The notes under the pieces: generated by a model
What the model was told of the DNA's origin: nothing
What the model saw: the letters and a program-made list of their open reading frames with translations, nothing else
Databases searched by the model: none
In this document: in pieces, positions 33,194 to 40,816 of the stretch
Numbering within the stretch: position 1 is the first letter of the stretch
Layout: each line of letters starts with the position of its first letter
NCBI GenBank assembly: GCA_031368215.1
Contig: JANLRD010000224.1
Span: 1 to 64,000 of the forward strand
DNA: 64,000 nucleotides
Direction: 5' to 3'
Source of the DNA: JANLQX01 sp031368215
Lineage (GTDB): Bacteria; Actinomycetota; Acidimicrobiia; Acidimicrobiales; JANYDT01
Translations under genes and position numbers: made by a program

Positions 33194-34108
33194 GTGACGT
33201 CGAACACGAAGGTCCAAAAGGTCGTCCCGTACGACTTCAAACGGCCGAGCAAGTTCAACCGCGACCACGCCCGAGCGCTGCAGCTCATCGGCGAGACTTT
33301 CGCGCGGCAGTTCTCCACGGTGCTGTCGACGACCGTGCGCACGTCGTCGCACGTCTCATTCTCCGGGGTCGGACAGCTGACCTACGACGAGCACGTGCGA
33401 GAGATCCCCAATCCGACGTATCTGGGGATGGTCTCGCTCGAGCCCTTGCCCGGACTGGCCCTTCTTCACGTCCCCCTGCCGGTCATGATGACCGTGATCG
33501 ACCGGTTGCTCGGCGGTACGGGGAACGGTCAGCTCCCCAATCGGCCCCTCACCGACATCGAACTGGGTCTCGCTCAGGGTCTGATCGCGCGCATGCTCCG
33601 TGAGCTCTCGAGCGCCTTCGAGTCGCTGGTCGTTGTGGAGCCGCGACTCACCCACCAGGAGTCGAACCCGCAGTTCACCCAGATCGCCGCCCTCAACGAC
33701 ACCGTCGTGGTGCTCTCGTTCGATATCCACGTAGCAGGCAATGCGGGGAACCTCTCGCTGTGCATCCCGTTCGCGCAGATTCAGACGGTTCTCGAAGACG
33801 CGGCCGGGACCTTCACCAGAACCGGACGAAACGACATCGACCACGAGGCCGTTGAACGAGCGCTTCGAATCGGCATCGATCACACCAGCGTCCCGGTCTC
33901 TGTCCGATTCAACGAGATCGACCTGATCGCATCCGACATCGTCGACCTCCGTCCCGGTGACATCGTGCCGTTGTCGCATCCGGTCGACTCGCCCCTGTTC
34001 ATCACCATCGGCGACGTGGCCCGATTCCACGTGAAGCCGGGCCGCCGCGGCCGCCGACTCGCCTGTGTTGTCGTCGACGACCGAATCACTACGAAAGACA
34101 AGCCATGA
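33194..34108 (+). CDS. fliM: Motor switch protein FliM lacking the CheY-docking N-terminus
   Basis: 304 residues. VVPYDFKRPSKFNRDHARALQLIGETFARQFSTVLSTTVRT starts at residue ~10 and the CheC-like middle domain follows (LLHVPLPVMMTVIDRLLGGTG, NPQFTQIAALNDTVVVLSFDI). The C-terminal FliN-like domain includes DIVDLRPGDIVPLSHPVDSPLFITIGDVARFHVKPGRRGRRLA. Most FliM proteins begin with an EIDALL-type CheY-P-binding peptide and a ~40-residue linker; here only 12 residues precede YDFKRP. GTG 33194 is the start; upstream sequence in any frame has no such motif. The stop overlaps fliN (ATGA). Confidence 0.93.
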   Translation: MTSNTKVQKVVPYDFKRPSKFNRDHARALQLIGETFARQFSTVLSTTVRTSSHVSFSGVGQLTYDEHVREIPNPTYLGMVSLEPLPGLALLHVPLPVMMTVIDRLLGGTGNGQLPNRPLTDIELGLAQGLIARMLRELSSAFESLVVVEPRLTHQESNPQFTQIAALNDTVVVLSFDIHVAGNAGNLSLCIPFAQIQTVLEDAAGTFTRTGRNDIDHEAVERALRIGIDHTSVPVSVRFNEIDLIASDIVDLRPGDIVPLSHPVDSPLFITIGDVARFHVKPGRRGRRLACVVVDDRITTKDKP

Positions 34109-34872
34109 GCTCCTCGACAATGACGTCCGTTGCCCTCGACATTGCCCGTCGCGTCGGCGAGGAGATGGCAGCATCGCTTCCCGGCTCGGCAACGTGGACG
34201 GCGGTCGCCGAAGAGACCCCGACCCTGCTCGACAACGCGCGTGTCGTCGTCGCCTGGCTCGGCAGCGAAGGTCGACTCGCTCTCGTCGTGGCGTCACCGT
34301 TGGCGCGGAACCTCATCGTCGGACCTCCGCCAGCGGACTCGCTCGAGGAGGCACTCGAGCAGGGCTTCACCGGGGCAGCGTCCATGATCGCCGCGTTCAT
34401 CGATACCAATGCCTCGCTCGGACCGCTCACCGAAGGGGCCATCGATGACGCGACGGTAGCGCTCGGCGGCTCGCTCCTCGGCGTTCGTCTGATGGATGGC
34501 GATGCCCACGTCGCCACGCTCGTGATCGCAACGGCGAAGGACCTCGAGGCAGCGCCCGGCGCCTCGACTCCTGTGTTCGAACAACTCGCCGAAGGCGCCC
34601 TGGCGGACGCACATCGACCCGTCTCGATGCTCGCCGACGTCGAGATGGGTGTCACCGTCGAACTCGGCCGTGCACGCCTCACCGTTGCCGAGATCCTGAG
34701 CCTGACGATCGGATCAGTTGTCGAACTCGACCGCATCGCGGGGAGCCCCGTCGACGTCCTCGTCAACGGAACCCTGATCGCTCGGGGCGAGGTCGTCGTG
34801 GTCGACGAGGAGTTCGGGGTGCGGGTCAGCGAAGTCATTGGCTATCAGCCGACGGAACGACTTCGGCGGTGA
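34105..34872 (+). CDS. fliN: Motor switch protein FliN with a long N-terminal domain
   Basis: 255 residues. The C-terminal ~75 residues (VSMLADVEMGVTVELGRARLTVAEILSLTIGSVVELDRIAGSPVDVLVNGTLIARGEVVVVDEEFGVRVSEVI) are a typical FliN domain of the C ring. The first ~170 residues are an extra folded-looking domain (VVVAWLGSEGRLALVVASPLARNLI, EEALEQGFTGAASMIAAF). FliY of Bacillus also has an N-terminal CheC-like domain, but the CheC catalytic E..N motif is not visible here. Coupled to fliM by ATGA. Confidence 0.9.
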   Translation: MSSSTMTSVALDIARRVGEEMAASLPGSATWTAVAEETPTLLDNARVVVAWLGSEGRLALVVASPLARNLIVGPPPADSLEEALEQGFTGAASMIAAFIDTNASLGPLTEGAIDDATVALGGSLLGVRLMDGDAHVATLVIATAKDLEAAPGASTPVFEQLAEGALADAHRPVSMLADVEMGVTVELGRARLTVAEILSLTIGSVVELDRIAGSPVDVLVNGTLIARGEVVVVDEEFGVRVSEVIGYQPTERLRR

Positions 34873-34880
34873 TGGCGTGA
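34869..34880 (+). CDS. Three-codon bridging ORF between fliN and fliO
   Basis: GTG ATG GCG TGA: the GTG overlaps the fliN stop and the TGA overlaps the fliO GTG at 34877. It fits the bridging pattern but is too short to stand alone as evidence. Confidence 0.15.
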   Translation: MMA

Positions 34881-35242
34881 GCGATGCATCGCTGGCCGTC
34901 GTCCTCCTACGACTGGTCCTCGCGGTTGCAGTCGTTGTCGGTTTGCTGCTGTTGACCGCGCGCCTCACGAGACGCGTCGGCAGCGGTGGTGCCGGATCTG
35001 CCCGTGGAGCCATCCGAGTCGTCGCTCGTCAACCACTCGGTCGAAACGCTTCGGTCGCAGTGATCGAGACCGGTGGGCGGACGCTTGTTCTCGGCGTCAC
35101 CGACCATCAGGTCTCCCTGCTGGGCGAACAACCGCTCGCAGCCACGACGGTCGACGACCCGGGATCGTCGATGCTCCCGCCAACCGGTGGCCGGCGTTCC
35201 CTGGTCGACGCACTACGAGATCTGACGCTGCGCAAACCATGA
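34877..35242 (+). CDS. fliO: FliO-like export membrane protein
   Basis: 121 residues. A single membrane helix near the N-terminus (VVLLRLVLAVAVVVGLLLLTARL) is followed by a FliO-like cytoplasmic part (IRVVARQPLGRNASVAVIETGGRTLVLGVTDHQVSLL). FliO helps assemble the FliP/Q/R export gate. GTG 34877 is preferred because an ATG 39 bases earlier would overlap fliN by 35 bases. The stop overlaps the fliP ATG (ATGA). Confidence 0.82.
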   Translation: MSDASLAVVLLRLVLAVAVVVGLLLLTARLTRRVGSGGAGSARGAIRVVARQPLGRNASVAVIETGGRTLVLGVTDHQVSLLGEQPLAATTVDDPGSSMLPPTGGRRSLVDALRDLTLRKP

Positions 35243-36282
35243 ACCGACCCATCGCTTCTGCGCGTTTCGCTGTTCTCGCGCTGTCACTGTTCACCATGGT
35301 GTTCGCCGCCGGGGGAGTGGCCTCTGCCCAGACCCCAGCTCCGACAACGGTCGCGCCCGCCGCCGTCGCTCCGACGACGGTCGCGCCGGGCGGTGCTGCT
35401 GCCGCTCCGACCACAGTGGCACCGGGCGCCGCCGCGCCAACGGCGGCCACGCCGGTGACCACGGTTGCACCGACCGGTCTGGACACGGGCAACGTCACCG
35501 GTCGGACGGCGCAGCGCACCGCCGCCACCCCGACCGATGCCGGAAGCTACGGTCAACCGCCGACGACGGTCGATCCGGGCATCCTCGTGTTCGAGCAGCC
35601 CTTCCAGCCGGTGAACGACTCCAACAAGGTGTCGATCACGGTGGGCGACGGTGCCAATCCCAGCCAGAGCGTCCTCATCATCATCCTGCTCACGCTGCTC
35701 TCGCTCGCGCCGTCGGTCCTCATCCTGCTGACGAGCTTCACCCGCATCGCGATCGTCCTTTCACTCGTGCGCAATGCGCTCGGCCTCCAATCCATCCCAC
35801 CCAACCAGGTGATCGTTGGGCTTGCCCTCTTCCTCAGCCTGTTCGTCATGCGACCGACCATCGAGAAGATCAACACCGACGCGTTGCAGCCGCTCCTGAA
35901 GAACGAGATCAGCCAGACCGATGCCTATCGGGCCGCGTTGGCACCGCTACGCGTGTTCATGCTCAAGCAGACGGGGACGCGTGAACTCAAGATGATGATG
36001 GCCATCTCGAAGGAGGAGAAGCCGGCCACACCGAACGATGTCAGCAACGCGACCTTGATCCCCGCGTTCATCCTCTCGGAGTTGCGCATCGCCTTCATCA
36101 TCGGGTTCGTGATCTTCATCCCCTTCCTGGTGATCGACCTGGTGGTCAGCTCGAGCCTGATGTCGATGGGGATGATGATGCTGCCACCTGTGGTGATCTC
36201 ACTTCCGTTCAAGCTGCTGCTCTTTGTCCTCCTCGACGGCTGGTCCGTCGTCGTCCGTTCCCTGATTGAGAGTTTCAATTGA
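35239..36282 (+). CDS. fliP: Export gate protein FliP with a long Thr/Pro/Ala-rich N-terminus
   Basis: 347 residues, about 100 more than usual. A signal peptide (residues 1-30, ending VASAQ) is followed by ~70 residues rich in APTTVAP motifs, then the FliP core (LSLAPSVLILLTSFTRIAIVLSLVRNALGLQSIPPNQVIVGLALFLSLFVM ... LIPAFILSELRIAFIIGFVIFIPFLVIDLVVSSSLMSMGMMMLPP). FliP forms the pentameric export pore. The exported extension may reach into the cell wall. The stop overlaps fliQ (TTGA). Confidence 0.95.
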   Translation: MNRPIASARFAVLALSLFTMVFAAGGVASAQTPAPTTVAPAAVAPTTVAPGGAAAAPTTVAPGAAAPTAATPVTTVAPTGLDTGNVTGRTAQRTAATPTDAGSYGQPPTTVDPGILVFEQPFQPVNDSNKVSITVGDGANPSQSVLIIILLTLLSLAPSVLILLTSFTRIAIVLSLVRNALGLQSIPPNQVIVGLALFLSLFVMRPTIEKINTDALQPLLKNEISQTDAYRAALAPLRVFMLKQTGTRELKMMMAISKEEKPATPNDVSNATLIPAFILSELRIAFIIGFVIFIPFLVIDLVVSSSLMSMGMMMLPPVVISLPFKLLLFVLLDGWSVVVRSLIESFN

Positions 36283-36566
36283 CTGGAATCCTCGCCCTCT
36301 CCGATTCGCAGGTCGTCACCATCGTTGTGCAGATGCTGATGGTGACCGCTAAAGTAAGCGCGCCTATCTTAATCACCGCGATGGCGATCGGATTCGCCAC
36401 GTCGCTGATCCAGTCGGTCACCCAGCTGCAGGACGCGACCCTCGCCTTCGTACCGAAGCTGATCGGTGTGGCGCTGGTCATCGTGATGGCGGGAACCTGG
36501 ATGCTCCACGAACTCGTGACCTACTCCGAAGCGCTCTTCGCCATGATCCCGTCGCTGCTCCACTAG
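36279..36566 (+). CDS. fliQ: Export gate protein FliQ
   Basis: 95 residues with two membrane helices (VVTIVVQMLMVTAKVSAPILITAMAIGFATSLIQSVTQLQDATLAFVPKLIGVALVIVMAGTWML), matching FliQ throughout. FliQ wraps the FliP5-FliR1 core. The start is TTG 36279, overlapping the fliP stop as TTGA; no ATG or GTG occurs upstream of the conserved region. fliR follows after 47 bases. Confidence 0.95.
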   Translation: MTGILALSDSQVVTIVVQMLMVTAKVSAPILITAMAIGFATSLIQSVTQLQDATLAFVPKLIGVALVIVMAGTWMLHELVTYSEALFAMIPSLLH

Positions 36567-36613
36567 CGCTCGTTCGCGTTCCGCTCCCACCTCACGAACA
36601 CCATCTCGGGTCC

Positions 36614-37372
36614 ATGCGCGTCGAAGTAGCCCTGCCGACCCTCGTGGCATACCTCCTCGCGATGTCGCGTTGCGTGGCCTGGCTCGTCGTCGCGCCACCG
36701 TTCGGAACCCGACTCATCCCGATCACGGTAAAGGTGGGATTGGCCGGCGCGCTGACCATGGCCGCCGGGCCGCGCCTGAACGTCGCGGAGGTCCGCCTTG
36801 ACACCTTCGGACTCGTCGCCGCGGTCGTCACGCAGGTCCTCGTCGGCCTTTCTCTGGGCTTCTTTGCCCTGTTGCTGCTGAGCGCCATTCAGGCTGCCGG
36901 CAACCTGATCGACCTCTTTGCAGGCTTCACGATGGCCCAGGTCTACGACCCGATGTCCGGTGCCGGAGCCAGCGTCTTCGGGCGTACGTACCAGATCGTC
37001 GGGACAACGATCCTGTTCGTGTCGGGAGGCCACCTCATCCTCGTTCGCGGCTTTCTCCGGTCGTTCGAGGCCGTGCCGCTCGACCGGCTCACGTCAGCGA
37101 ACGCGGAGATGATCACTGCCCATCTCGGTCTGTTCATCGTTGCTGCATGCGAGATCGCCGCCCCGGTTCTCGCCGCCATGTTCCTTGCCGAGGTGGCGCT
37201 CGGACTGCTGACCCGTGCCGCTCCACAGCTCAACGCGCTTCAACTCGGTATGCCCCTCAAAGCGCTTCTGGCCCTTCTCCTCACGGGCCTCGCTCTCCCG
37301 CTGCTGCCGCCGGCGATGGACAACCTCGTCCGAGATGTTGTCCGCGCCGGCCGGATGATCAGCGGGAACTGA
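36614..37372 (+). CDS. fliR: Export gate protein FliR
   Basis: 252 residues, strongly hydrophobic with about six membrane helices. CVAWLVVAPPFGTRLIPITVKVGLAGALTMAAGPRL, AGNLIDLFAGFTMAQVYDPMSGAGASVFGR and QLNALQLGMPLKALLALLLTGLALPLLPPAM are FliR hallmarks. One FliR joins five FliP in the export pore. flhB follows 15 bases later. Confidence 0.94.
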   Translation: MRVEVALPTLVAYLLAMSRCVAWLVVAPPFGTRLIPITVKVGLAGALTMAAGPRLNVAEVRLDTFGLVAAVVTQVLVGLSLGFFALLLLSAIQAAGNLIDLFAGFTMAQVYDPMSGAGASVFGRTYQIVGTTILFVSGGHLILVRGFLRSFEAVPLDRLTSANAEMITAHLGLFIVAACEIAAPVLAAMFLAEVALGLLTRAAPQLNALQLGMPLKALLALLLTGLALPLLPPAMDNLVRDVVRAGRMISGN

Positions 37373-37387
37373 CACCCGATCTCGACC

Positions 37388-38635
37388 ATGGCGAACGATC
37401 GCACCGAAGCCCCTACAGCGAAGAAGAAGCGCGACGCCCGCAAGAAGGGAACGATCGCACGCTCGACCGACCTCGTGACCTGGCTGCAGGTGTTCGTGGC
37501 CACCTACGCGATATCCACCACGTTTGCACTGAGCGCGAAGACGCTCCGCGAAACCATGGTCGGTGTCGATCATCTGACGCTGCGCCCTGATGTCAGCTCC
37601 GCGGTGAAGCTCCTCGGTGATTCTCTGCAGGGCGGGTTACTCGCCGTGCTCCCTCTCACCGGCCTCCTTCTGCTCACGGCACTGGTCTCGAACTTTGCCC
37701 AGACCGGACTGGCCGTGACGCTCCGCAAGCTCAAGCCGACGACAGAGCGGATCAATCCGGGAAAGGGGATCAAGCGGATCCTCTCGAAGCAGGGCTTGTG
37801 GGAGGCGACCAAGGAGATGGCCCGGGTCGGTGTGCTCGCCGGTGTTGCGTGGGGCCCGATGAGCACCGTGACCTCGCGACTCGTCGCCCGGCACAGCGGA
37901 CTTCGCGAAACGATCTCCATCATCGGCGGGTCGTGTCTGCACCTTGCCCGAAACGTCGCCACTGCCGGCTTGCTCATCTCGTTTCTCGACTTCGCGGTGC
38001 AGAAGCGGCGGATCCTGAAGTCGCTCAAGATGACGAAGCAAGAAGTGAAAGACGAGTACCGCCAGAGCGAAGGCGACCCCCAGATGAAGGCTCAGCGGCG
38101 CGCGCGTGCCGCCGAGATGAGCAAGAACCGCATGCTCGCCGACGTGAAAAAGGCCAGCGCCGTCGTGGTCAACCCGACCCATGTCGCAGTGGCCATCTCC
38201 TACGAGCGAAACAGTGGTGCGCCTCGGGTGATCGCCAAGGGGACGGGCGATCTGGCCACGAAGATCCGCGCCGAGGCCGAACGTGCCGGCGTACCGCTGG
38301 TGCGCAACGTCGCGCTTGCCCGCGCGCTGCACGCCGTGTGCGAGGTTGGCGAGCAGATCCCCGCTGACCTCTACGAGGCCGTCGCCCGTCTCCTTGCGTT
38401 CGTCATGTCGGTCGGACGGCGGAGCGCGTTCGGCGGGCCGCTCACGATGTCGGGTCCCTCATATCTCCCTCCCGAACTCGCGCAGCTTGGCGAACCTTCG
38501 GCCGATCGGAGATCTGGAGCCAGGAAGGCGCCGAAGCGACGAGGCCAGGGACGGTCATCATCCCTACGACCCGACCCTGCCGCCTCCCGTCAACCGGGAG
38601 CGACTTCGGCCGACAGACCTAGCGAGGTCCTGTGA
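37388..38635 (+). CDS. flhB: Export switch protein FlhB
   Basis: 415 residues. The basic start (DRTEAPTAKKKRDARKKGTIARSTDL) is typical, four membrane helices follow, and the cytoplasmic domain contains the self-cleaving NPTH at residues 262-265 (VVVNPTHVAVAISYE). Cleavage allows the switch from rod/hook to filament substrates, guided by FliK. The final ~65 residues are Ser/Arg/Pro-rich and extra relative to E. coli FlhB. Its stop overlaps an 18-codon mini-ORF copied from the start of flhA. Confidence 0.95.
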   Translation: MANDRTEAPTAKKKRDARKKGTIARSTDLVTWLQVFVATYAISTTFALSAKTLRETMVGVDHLTLRPDVSSAVKLLGDSLQGGLLAVLPLTGLLLLTALVSNFAQTGLAVTLRKLKPTTERINPGKGIKRILSKQGLWEATKEMARVGVLAGVAWGPMSTVTSRLVARHSGLRETISIIGGSCLHLARNVATAGLLISFLDFAVQKRRILKSLKMTKQEVKDEYRQSEGDPQMKAQRRARAAEMSKNRMLADVKKASAVVVNPTHVAVAISYERNSGAPRVIAKGTGDLATKIRAEAERAGVPLVRNVALARALHAVCEVGEQIPADLYEAVARLLAFVMSVGRRSAFGGPLTMSGPSYLPPELAQLGEPSADRRSGARKAPKRRGQGRSSSLRPDPAASRQPGATSADRPSEVL

Positions 38636-38688
38636 AATCCAACCGAAGCGCGCAAGTCGGCGTTCCCGCGGCAGGTGAAGGCCTGTGA
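38632..38688 (+). CDS. Bridging mini-ORF between flhB and flhA, a copy of the flhA start (18 codons)
   Basis: GTG 38632 overlaps the flhB stop and TGA 38686-38688 overlaps the flhA GTG 38685, both as GTGA. The peptide MKSNRSAQVGVPAAGEGL repeats the first 14 residues of FlhA. The DNA of 38632-38673 matches 38685-38726 with two mismatches, so the flhA start was duplicated in tandem. Confidence 0.4.
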   Translation: MKSNRSAQVGVPAAGEGL

Positions 38689-38727
38689 AATCCAACCGAA
38701 GCGCGCAGGTCGGAGTTCCCGCGGCAA
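38632..38727 (+). repeat. 53-bp tandem duplication of the flhB-flhA junction
   Basis: The 5' end of flhA (about 42 bases from the GTG at 38685) is duplicated from 38632 with a 53-base period. The bases just before each GTG (GAGGTCCT and GAAGGCCT) are also similar. The duplication shifts frame by two, so the copy ends in a TGA on the true start. Confidence 0.9.
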
Positions 38728-40730
38728 TCGTCTCGATCGTCGCCATCATGGTCGTGCCGCTCCCGACCATGGTCCTCGACTTCCTGCTCGTGATCAACCT
38801 CGCGGCAGCGGTGATGATCCTGCTGGCGACGATGTTCGTCCAACGGGCACTCGACTTCTCGGTCTTCCCTTCGGTCTTGTTGGTCGCCACGCTCTTCCGC
38901 CTTGCGCTCAACGTCGCGACCGTGCGACTGGTGCTGCTCCACGGCGATGCCGGGCGGGTGATCGAAGCCTTTGGTCATGTGGTGATCGGCGGGTCGGTCG
39001 TCGTCGGTCTCGTGGTGTTCATGATCCTCGTTGTGATCCAGTTCGTCGTGATCACGAACGGTGCCGGCCGGGTTGCCGAGGTCGGCGCCCGATTCACGTT
39101 GGACGCCATGCCCGGCAAGCAGATGGCGATCGACGCCGACCTGAACGCCGGCGCGATCACGGAGGACCAAGCCCGCATTCGACGTCGCGAGGTCGGCGCC
39201 GAAGCCGACTTCTACGGAGCGATGGACGGCGCGTCGAAGTTCGTCAAGGGCGATGCGATCGCGGCCATCATCATCACCGTCATCAACCTGATCGGTGGGT
39301 TCGTGGTCGGCGTCCTGCAGCGGGGGATGACGATCAACGATGCCATCAACCACTATTCGCTGCTGACCGTCGGCGACGGTCTCGTCTCGCAGATCCCGGC
39401 GCTGCTCATCTCGATTGCCTCCGGTCTGATCGTCACTCGTGCGGCAACCGAGAACGACCTCGGTACCGACCTGTTGCAGCAGTTCGGCCGTCATGCAAAG
39501 ACGGCAAAGATCGCCGCCGGCGCTCTCGTGGCGATCTCGCTCATGCCCGGTCTGCCGAAGCTGCCGTTCTGGGTGGTCGCCGCAGGTCTGTGGATCGGGG
39601 CCACCCGTGCAGCCGCGACCCGTTCGGCAGAAAAGGCAGCAGCCACCGAAGCGGATGCACCTCCGGTGCGCACGGACTCCCCGACTGATCTCGTCGGCGA
39701 CATGCGAATCGAGCCGCTCGAACTCAACATCGGCTACGGGCTGATGGACCTCGTTGATGCGAACCGGGGAGGGGACCTTCTCGATCGGGTCCGGGCACTG
39801 CGACGGAAGACGGCGATGGAGCTCGGCATCGTTCTGCCACCGGTACGCACGCGTGACTCGATGGCGCTCAGCGGGAACACCTATGAGATTAAGGTCCACG
39901 GTGTCGCGGCCGGCCGGGGCGAGGCCCCTCCCGGCGTTTCGCTTCTTCTCGGTCCCTGCCCTCCCCACATTCCCGGGCAGGCGACGACGGACCCCGTGTT
40001 CGGTATGGAGGCATTCTGGATTCCCGTCGAGTTCGCCTCGCAGGCGGAGCTCTCCGGGTCAACGGTTATCGATCGCGGGTCGGTGATCACCACGCACCTC
40101 GCAGAGGTCATCCGGACGAATGCATCGCGACTGCTGAGCCGCCAGGATGTGAAGCTCCTCGTCGATGGTGTCCGTGCGTCCGATCCTGCCGTCACCGAGG
40201 AACTCGCTGCCGTCTCGATCTCTCTCGCGGAAGTTCAACGAGTGCTACAGAGCCTGCTCGAAGAAGGCGTCGCCATTCGCGATCTGATCCGCATCCTCGA
40301 GGTCCTTTCCGAGCGCGGACGGGTTACGAAGGACCCGGAGGCTCTGGTCGAGGCGGTGCGAGCGTCGCTCGGTCCGGCAATCTCGGTCCCTCTTGCCGAT
40401 GATGCCCGGTTGAGCGTGATCACCCTCGACCCGCTGGTGGAGCGCACGCTTCTCGAAGGGCTCCGGTCCGGGGAGAACGGGACCTTTCTCACCGGCGACG
40501 CGTCGACGTTGGAACGTATCGTGGCCTCGATCGCCGCGCTGGTTGAAGAAGTCGAGAACCGCGGTGTACGGCCCGTGATCGTATGCAGTGGTCCTCTGCG
40601 CCCGGCGATGCGCAAACTTGTCCGCACTGCCGCACCGGACACCCCCGTGCTCGCGTATGCCGAGCTCGGCACGCGGCTCACGATCGAAACCGTCGGCGTC
40701 ATCCAAGCCGATCAGCTGGTGCTCACGTGA
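38685..40730 (+). CDS. flhA: Export gate protein FlhA
   Basis: 681 residues. The N-terminal membrane half includes VSIVAIMVVPLPTMVLDFLLVINLAAAVMILLATMFVQRALDFSVFPSVLLVATLFRLALNVATVRL and the conserved cytoplasmic loop (GARFTLDAMPGKQMAIDADLNAGAITEDQARIRRREVGAEADFYGAMDGASKFVKGDAIA). The C-terminal half is the ring-forming substrate-docking domain (IEPLELNIGYGLMDLVD onwards). FlhA couples ion flow to export. GTG 38685 follows the duplicated start. Confidence 0.97.
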   Translation: MKSNRSAQVGVPAAIVSIVAIMVVPLPTMVLDFLLVINLAAAVMILLATMFVQRALDFSVFPSVLLVATLFRLALNVATVRLVLLHGDAGRVIEAFGHVVIGGSVVVGLVVFMILVVIQFVVITNGAGRVAEVGARFTLDAMPGKQMAIDADLNAGAITEDQARIRRREVGAEADFYGAMDGASKFVKGDAIAAIIITVINLIGGFVVGVLQRGMTINDAINHYSLLTVGDGLVSQIPALLISIASGLIVTRAATENDLGTDLLQQFGRHAKTAKIAAGALVAISLMPGLPKLPFWVVAAGLWIGATRAAATRSAEKAAATEADAPPVRTDSPTDLVGDMRIEPLELNIGYGLMDLVDANRGGDLLDRVRALRRKTAMELGIVLPPVRTRDSMALSGNTYEIKVHGVAAGRGEAPPGVSLLLGPCPPHIPGQATTDPVFGMEAFWIPVEFASQAELSGSTVIDRGSVITTHLAEVIRTNASRLLSRQDVKLLVDGVRASDPAVTEELAAVSISLAEVQRVLQSLLEEGVAIRDLIRILEVLSERGRVTKDPEALVEAVRASLGPAISVPLADDARLSVITLDPLVERTLLEGLRSGENGTFLTGDASTLERIVASIAALVEEVENRGVRPVIVCSGPLRPAMRKLVRTAAPDTPVLAYAELGTRLTIETVGVIQADQLVLT

Positions 40731-40816
40731 TTCCGTCTCGTGTGATGCCCACGGAATCGGTGAAGGTGGACGGAATCACCGCAAAAACTCGAACAACGAT
40801 TGGAGATCGGTCATGA
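40727..40816 (+). CDS. Bridging mini-ORF between flhA and flhF (29 codons)
   Basis: GTG 40727 overlaps the flhA stop (GTGA) and TGA 40814-40816 overlaps the flhF ATG 40813 (ATGA), so an 82-base gap is bridged exactly. The peptide has no recognisable domain. An internal ATG at 40745 keeps the same frame. Confidence 0.35.
   Translation: MIPSRVMPTESVKVDGITAKTRTTIGDRS

Noticed and set aside
38505..38525. GGCCGATCGG inside flhB as an internal promoter
   Set aside because: It lies in coding sequence and the motif is common in this codon usage. No -35 partner was seen.
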